Source: Tumebacillus algifaecis
GTDB taxonomy: Bacteria > Bacillota > Bacilli > Tumebacillales > Tumebacillaceae
Length of the DNA stretch: 64,000 bases
Assembly: GCF_002243515.1 (NCBI RefSeq)
Contig: NZ_CP022657.1
Span: 2,285,001 to 2,349,000, forward strand
Reading direction: 5' to 3'
The translations under genes and the position numbers were made by a program. The notes beneath the pieces were generated by a model. It saw nothing but the letters and a program-made list of their open reading frames with translations, was not told the DNA's origin and made no database searches. Every line of letters begins with the position of its first letter. The first letter of the stretch is position 1. Below are positions 55,801-61,800 of this stretch, in pieces.

Positions 55801-58800
55801 CAGCCGTCTTGCGCCAAGGTGAATCCGCGCTGTCATACGCGCAGCAACGTCTGTGGTTTATCGATCAACTCGACCCGCACAACAGCGTGTATAACATCCC
55901 ATTGGCGGTTCGGCTGAGTGGAACCATTGACCACGCGATCTTGCAACGCGCCTTCCAAGCGATCATCGACCGCCATGATGTATTGCGCACCAATTTCACT
56001 GGCGCAAACGGGGCAGGTAGGCAGATGATCCGACCAAACGCAACACTTGCGATGCCGATCACCGACCTCAGCTCATGGCAAGCAAACGTGCAGGAATCGG
56101 AAGTCGAGCGCCTGCTGCGTGAAGAAGCAGCAACGCCGTTCGATCTGAGTCGAGACCTGTTGGTGCGCACGCATCTGGTCAAGCTGAGCGAGACGGACCA
56201 CCTCGCGATGGTCACCGTACACCATATCGTGTTTGACGCTTGGTCGGTCGGCTTGTTCATCCACGAGCTGACTGTGCTCTACGATGCGTTTGCAAACGAT
56301 AAGCCATCGCCGCTGCCCGAATTGGAAATTCAATATGCGGACTACGCCAACTGGCAGGCGAACTGGTTGCAAAGCGGAGTGCTCGACCACCAGATGGGCT
56401 ATTGGAAGCAAAAGCTCGGCGGCACGCTTCCCGTACTCCAACTGCCGACCGATCAACTGCGCACCGCTCACCAGACCAATCGTGGCGCCACACACCAATT
56501 CGCCTTGGCGAGCAGTTTGATGCAGCAGCTCGAAACGTTGACACATCAAGCAGGCGCGACGATGTTCATGACCCTGTTCGCTGCCTTCAACACGCTTTTG
56601 TATCGCTACTCCGGGCAAGACGACATCCTGCTTGGCACACCGGTCGCAGGACGCAGCCGCCGCGAGATCGAGACGTTGATCGGCTTCTTCGTCAATACGC
56701 TGGTTCTGCGCACCGACCTATCCGGCTCGCCTTCGTTTGCCGAACTGCTCGCCCGCGTCAAAGAGACCGCCTTGCAAGCCTACGCGCACCAAGACAGTCC
56801 ATTTGAAAAACTGGTCGAAGAACTGCAACCGGAGCGCGATCTGAGTCGCACACCGCTGTTCCAAGTTTGCTTCGTACTGCAAAATGCGCCGCTACCCGAA
56901 ATCGAGCTGCCAGGTATCACAATACAGCCGCTCGTACCAGAGCGCCAGTTTGCCAAATTTGATTTGACAATCACGCTCGAAGCGAGCGGAGTTGGCGACA
57001 TGCTCGCCACATTGGAGTACAACACCGACCTGTTTGCCGCAAAGACGATTGAGAGAATGGCTCAACATTTTCAAACGCTGTTAGAAGCGATCGCTACCGA
57101 TCCCGAACAGCCGATTGGAATCCTGCAACTGACCACCGCCAAAGAGCGCGATCACCTGCTGAACTGGCAGCAAGGCGCCGCCAACTTTCCACAGACGCGC
57201 ACGATTCATGAGTGGTTTGAAGCACAAGTTGCCAAAACACCCGATCGCACAGCGGTAGTCTGTGAGAACGAATCTTTGACGTATGCCGAGCTCAATCAGC
57301 GGGCGAACCGCTTGGCCCACTATCTGCAACTGCAAGGTGTCCAGACGGAAACGCTGGTTGGGCTCTGTGTCGAGCGCAATGTGGAGATGATCGTCGGCTT
57401 GCTGGGAATACTCAAAGCGGGCGGAGCGTATGTCCCGCTTGACCCAACCTATCCGCCTGAACGATTGGCGTTCCAGGTGGCCGACGCGCAGATCTCGGTG
57501 CTCGTCACGCAGGAGAACCATCTGAACGCCTTGCCGTCGCACGGTGCGTTGACGTTCTGTTTGGACCGAGACTGGACGACAATCGAGGCGCACAGCGCTG
57601 AAAATTTGAACAGTGGGGCGACAGCAGATTCGTTGGCCTACGTCATCTACACCTCAGGTTCAACAGGCAGACCAAAAGGCGTCTTGATCCCACACGGCAA
57701 TATCGGCCGCCTGATCGAAGCCACCGAGCGCTGGTACAAATTTGACGAACAGGATGTGTGGACCGTCTTTCACTCCTATGCGTTCGACTTCTCCGTCTGG
57801 GAGATCTGGGGCGCGCTCTTGTACGGCGGCAAATTGGTCGTCGTCCCGTACTGGCACTCCCGTTCTCCTGAAGCTTTTTACGAATTGCTCATCTCCGAAC
57901 GGGTGACGGTGCTCAACCAAACTCCGTCCGCTTTCCGTCAACTGATGCAAGTGGAAAGCAAAGTCGGGCAGGCGGGTGAATTGGCACTGCGCTACGTCAT
58001 CTTCGGCGGCGAAGCGTTGGATCTGCAAAGTTTGAAGCCTTGGTATGACCGCCACGGCGACAAAAAGCCGCAGTTGATCAACATGTACGGCATCACCGAA
58101 ACGACCGTCCACGTCACATATCGCGCCTTGACGCAGGAAGATGTGGAAGGGGGAGCGGGCAGCCTGATCGGGATTGCGATCCCCGATCTGCAGGTCTATG
58201 TGCTCGACCAACATCTAGAACCTGTACCGCTCGGCGTGATTGGTGAAATGTACGTCGGTGGGGCCGGAGTGGCCCGCGGCTATCTCAACCGTCCGGAGCT
58301 CACAGCAGAACGTTTCCTCGAGCACCCGTTCGCAAATGATTCCAAGCTGTACAAAACGGGTGACCTAGCTCGCTTGTTGCCAAGCGGCGAGTTGGAATAT
58401 TTGGGTCGGATCGACGAACAAGTCAAAATTCGCGGCTTCCGCATCGAGCTCGGCGAAATTGAGGCGGTGCTCGCACAGCACCCTTCGATCAAAGAGTGCG
58501 TGGTCGTCGCCCGCGAAGATCAACCGGGCGATCAGCGGCTGGTGGCCTATCTGGTCACCGAACTTCTGCACCCGGCGGAACCTCGTGAACTTCGTGCCTA
58601 CTTGAAAGAACGACTGCCCGAATATATGATCCCATCCGTCTTTGTTTCACTTGCGTCCATTCCGCTGACCGGAAATGGCAAAGTGGACCGTCGTGCACTG
58701 CCGACGCCAACTGAGGAGCAAGCTCTGGGTGCTGAGTCCGAACCGACACTGCCACGCACACCGCTAGAAGAAATTCTGACCGTGATCTGGGCCGATGTGC

Positions 58801-61800
58801 TCGGTCGTGCGCAGATCGGAATCCATGACAATTTCTTTGAACTCGGAGGCCATTCGCTTTTGGCGACACAGGCCGTCTCAAGAATGCGAGAAACATTCAA
58901 CGAAAATATCTCCTTGCGCCTCCTGTTCGAAGCCCCAACCGTTGCAGGTATCGCCGCACAACTGGCGCTACGGGGAAATTGCGAAGGAGACTATACCGCG
59001 GTCTCGATCCAACCGCTCGACCGCTCACAACCGCTTGCGCTGTCATTTGCTCAGCAACGGCTCTGGCTGCTCGATCAACTGTTGCCAGGCACCGCGGTGT
59101 ACAACATTCCGCTGGCGGTGCGTCTGCACGGGACATTAGATCTGCCCGCGCTGGAACGCAGTTTGCAAGCGATGATCGAACGCCACGAAGTGCTACGTAC
59201 TACATTCGCTGAACAGGACGGGCAACCGGTGCAGGTATTGGCCGAGTCGTCCACACTACAACTGCCCTTACTCGACCTACGAACGTTTTCCACGGCAGAA
59301 CAGGAAGCGGAAACGAAACGTCTGCTCCAAGCAGAAGCTTCAACACCGTTCGATCTAAAAACGGGCCCGCTCCTGCGCAGCCGCGTGCTCCAACTGGGAA
59401 CGGAAGCGCACATCCTGTTGCTGACGATGCATCATATCATATCGGACGCTTGGTCGTTAAACGTGTTCGTGCGCGAAATATCCGAGTTGTACGAGCAGTT
59501 CCGGTCTGGCAAGGCTGCAGAGCTCTGTGAATTGCCGATCCAATACGCAGATTTCGCCGCTTGGCAGCGAAATTGGCTTCATGGCGCAGTGCTGGAGGAG
59601 CAACTGAACTATTGGAAACGGACGCTTGGCGGTGCAACTCCTGTCTTGCAGTTGCCGACCGATCGTGTTCGACCTCCGGTGCAGACGAACGCTGGAGCAA
59701 CGGAAAGGTTTACGCTCTCCAAAGAGCTGACCAGCAGCATGAAGCACCTGAGCCGCCAAGCGGGTGTGACGACGTTCATGAGTTTGCTCGCCGCGTTCCA
59801 AACGTTGTTGGCGCGATACAGCGGCCAAGATGACATCTCCGTCGGCACGCCGATCGCCGGACGCAACCACAAAGTGACCGAAGGACTGATCGGTTTCTTT
59901 GTCAACACCTTGGTCATGCGCGGCGACCTGTCGGGCAACCCGAGCTTCCTTGACTTGTTGTATCGCGTCCGCGAGCTGGCTTTGTCTGCCTACGCGCACC
60001 AAGATGTACCGTTTGAAAAACTGGTTGAAGAACTGCAACCAACGCGCGATGTGTCCCGCTCGCCGTTGTTCCAAGTATTCTTCGCGCTACAAAACGCACC
60101 CGTCACAAAAATTGAACGCACCGATCTGTCATTTGAGCTTCTGGAGGTCGAAAATCGATTTGTCAAATTTGACCTCGAATTGGTGATGTATGAGGACGGG
60201 GAAGAGATGGTCGGCATGCTGAAATACAACACCGTGCTCTTCGAACGCGAGACGGTGCTACGCATGATCGGCCACTTCACCAATCTGCTTCAGGCGATCG
60301 TGCAAGATCCACTGCAGCGCGTTTTTGAAATGCCGATGCTCGCCGAGGAAGAGGCGAGCGCGTTGCTCTATTGGAGCGTTGCTCCCCGCGAAGACCATTA
60401 CGGAGTTTTGACTCATCAGTTGATCGAAGCGCAAGTCGCACGCACGCCCGAAAGCATCGCAGTAACTTGCGCAGACGATTCCTTGACCTACCGCGAGCTC
60501 AACGAGCGCGCCAACCGCTTGGCCCATCATCTGCAGACTTTGGGAGCGGGGCGAGAGGTATTGATCACGCTCTGCGTGGAACGTTCACTCGACTTGGCGG
60601 TCTGCCTGCTCGCGATCTGGAAAGCGGGTGCGGCCTACGTGCCGCTCGATCCCAGCTATCCACAAGAGCGCGTCGCTTTGATCCTCGCAGATTCGGGAGC
60701 ACCCCTCTTGGTCACACAATCTGAGCTGTTGCCCGCTCTGCCAAAATCGAGTGCCCACGTTGTCTGCATCGACCTTGACGCAGAGCAGATCGCCAACCAC
60801 CCGGCGACCAATCCCGTTTCGACTGCGACTGCAGACAATCTGGCCTACATGATCTACACATCGGGCTCGACGGGACGCCCGAAAGCGGTCATGGTCGAAC
60901 ATGGCAATCTGGTGGCCACGCTTTGGGCGAGCCAAGCGCAATTTGGCTTCACCGAAACGGACATCATGCCATGGATCGCATCTGCTGCCTTTGACATCGC
61001 CCTGTTCGAACTGTTCAACCCGCTGTTGTGCGGAGGCACCAGCGTGATCTTGACGCGCGAACATGTGCTTGACCTGTCCAGATTGGTTCAAGACATGCAG
61101 CGCTATACAGCGATTCACACCGTCCCAAGCTTGATGCGCCAGATCGTACAGACCATCCGTGAGCAAGCGGTGGCGCTGCAAAATTTCTCCGCGCTGCGCA
61201 TGATCTTTATCGGAGGCGACGCAGTTCCGCCAGACTTGCTGACCGCGATGCACGAAGTCTTCCAACACGCACAGATTCACGTGCTCTATGGCCCGACCGA
61301 AGGCACGATCATCTGCTCGCAATACGCGGTGCAAAGAGGGCAAACGCTCGACAAGTTTTACATTGGGACTCCACTGCCGAACGCCAATTTGCGCATCTCT
61401 GACGCGTACGGAGGTATCACCCCGATTGGCGTGCCGGGTGAATTGTACATCGGTGGGCAAGGGGTGACGCGCGGCTATTACGGCCAACCTGAGTTGACAC
61501 AGGATCGTTTCATCGAGCGAGACGACCGCCGATGGTACCGCACCGGTGACTTGGTGCGCCGCCTAGCAGACGGAACGATGGAGTTTCTGGGACGCATCGA
61601 CAATCAAGTGAAAATACGCGGCTTCCGCATTGAACTTGGTGAGATCGAAACGGTGCTCGCCGAGCATGAAACGGTCGCCGAAACGATCGTTGTTGTCGGG
61701 GAAGCGGGCGGTGAGAAGCGTTTGATCGCCTACCTCGTGGCAACAGAAGGGCAGGCGGTGGACGTAACCATTTTGCGCGCGCACCTCAAAGACAAACTGC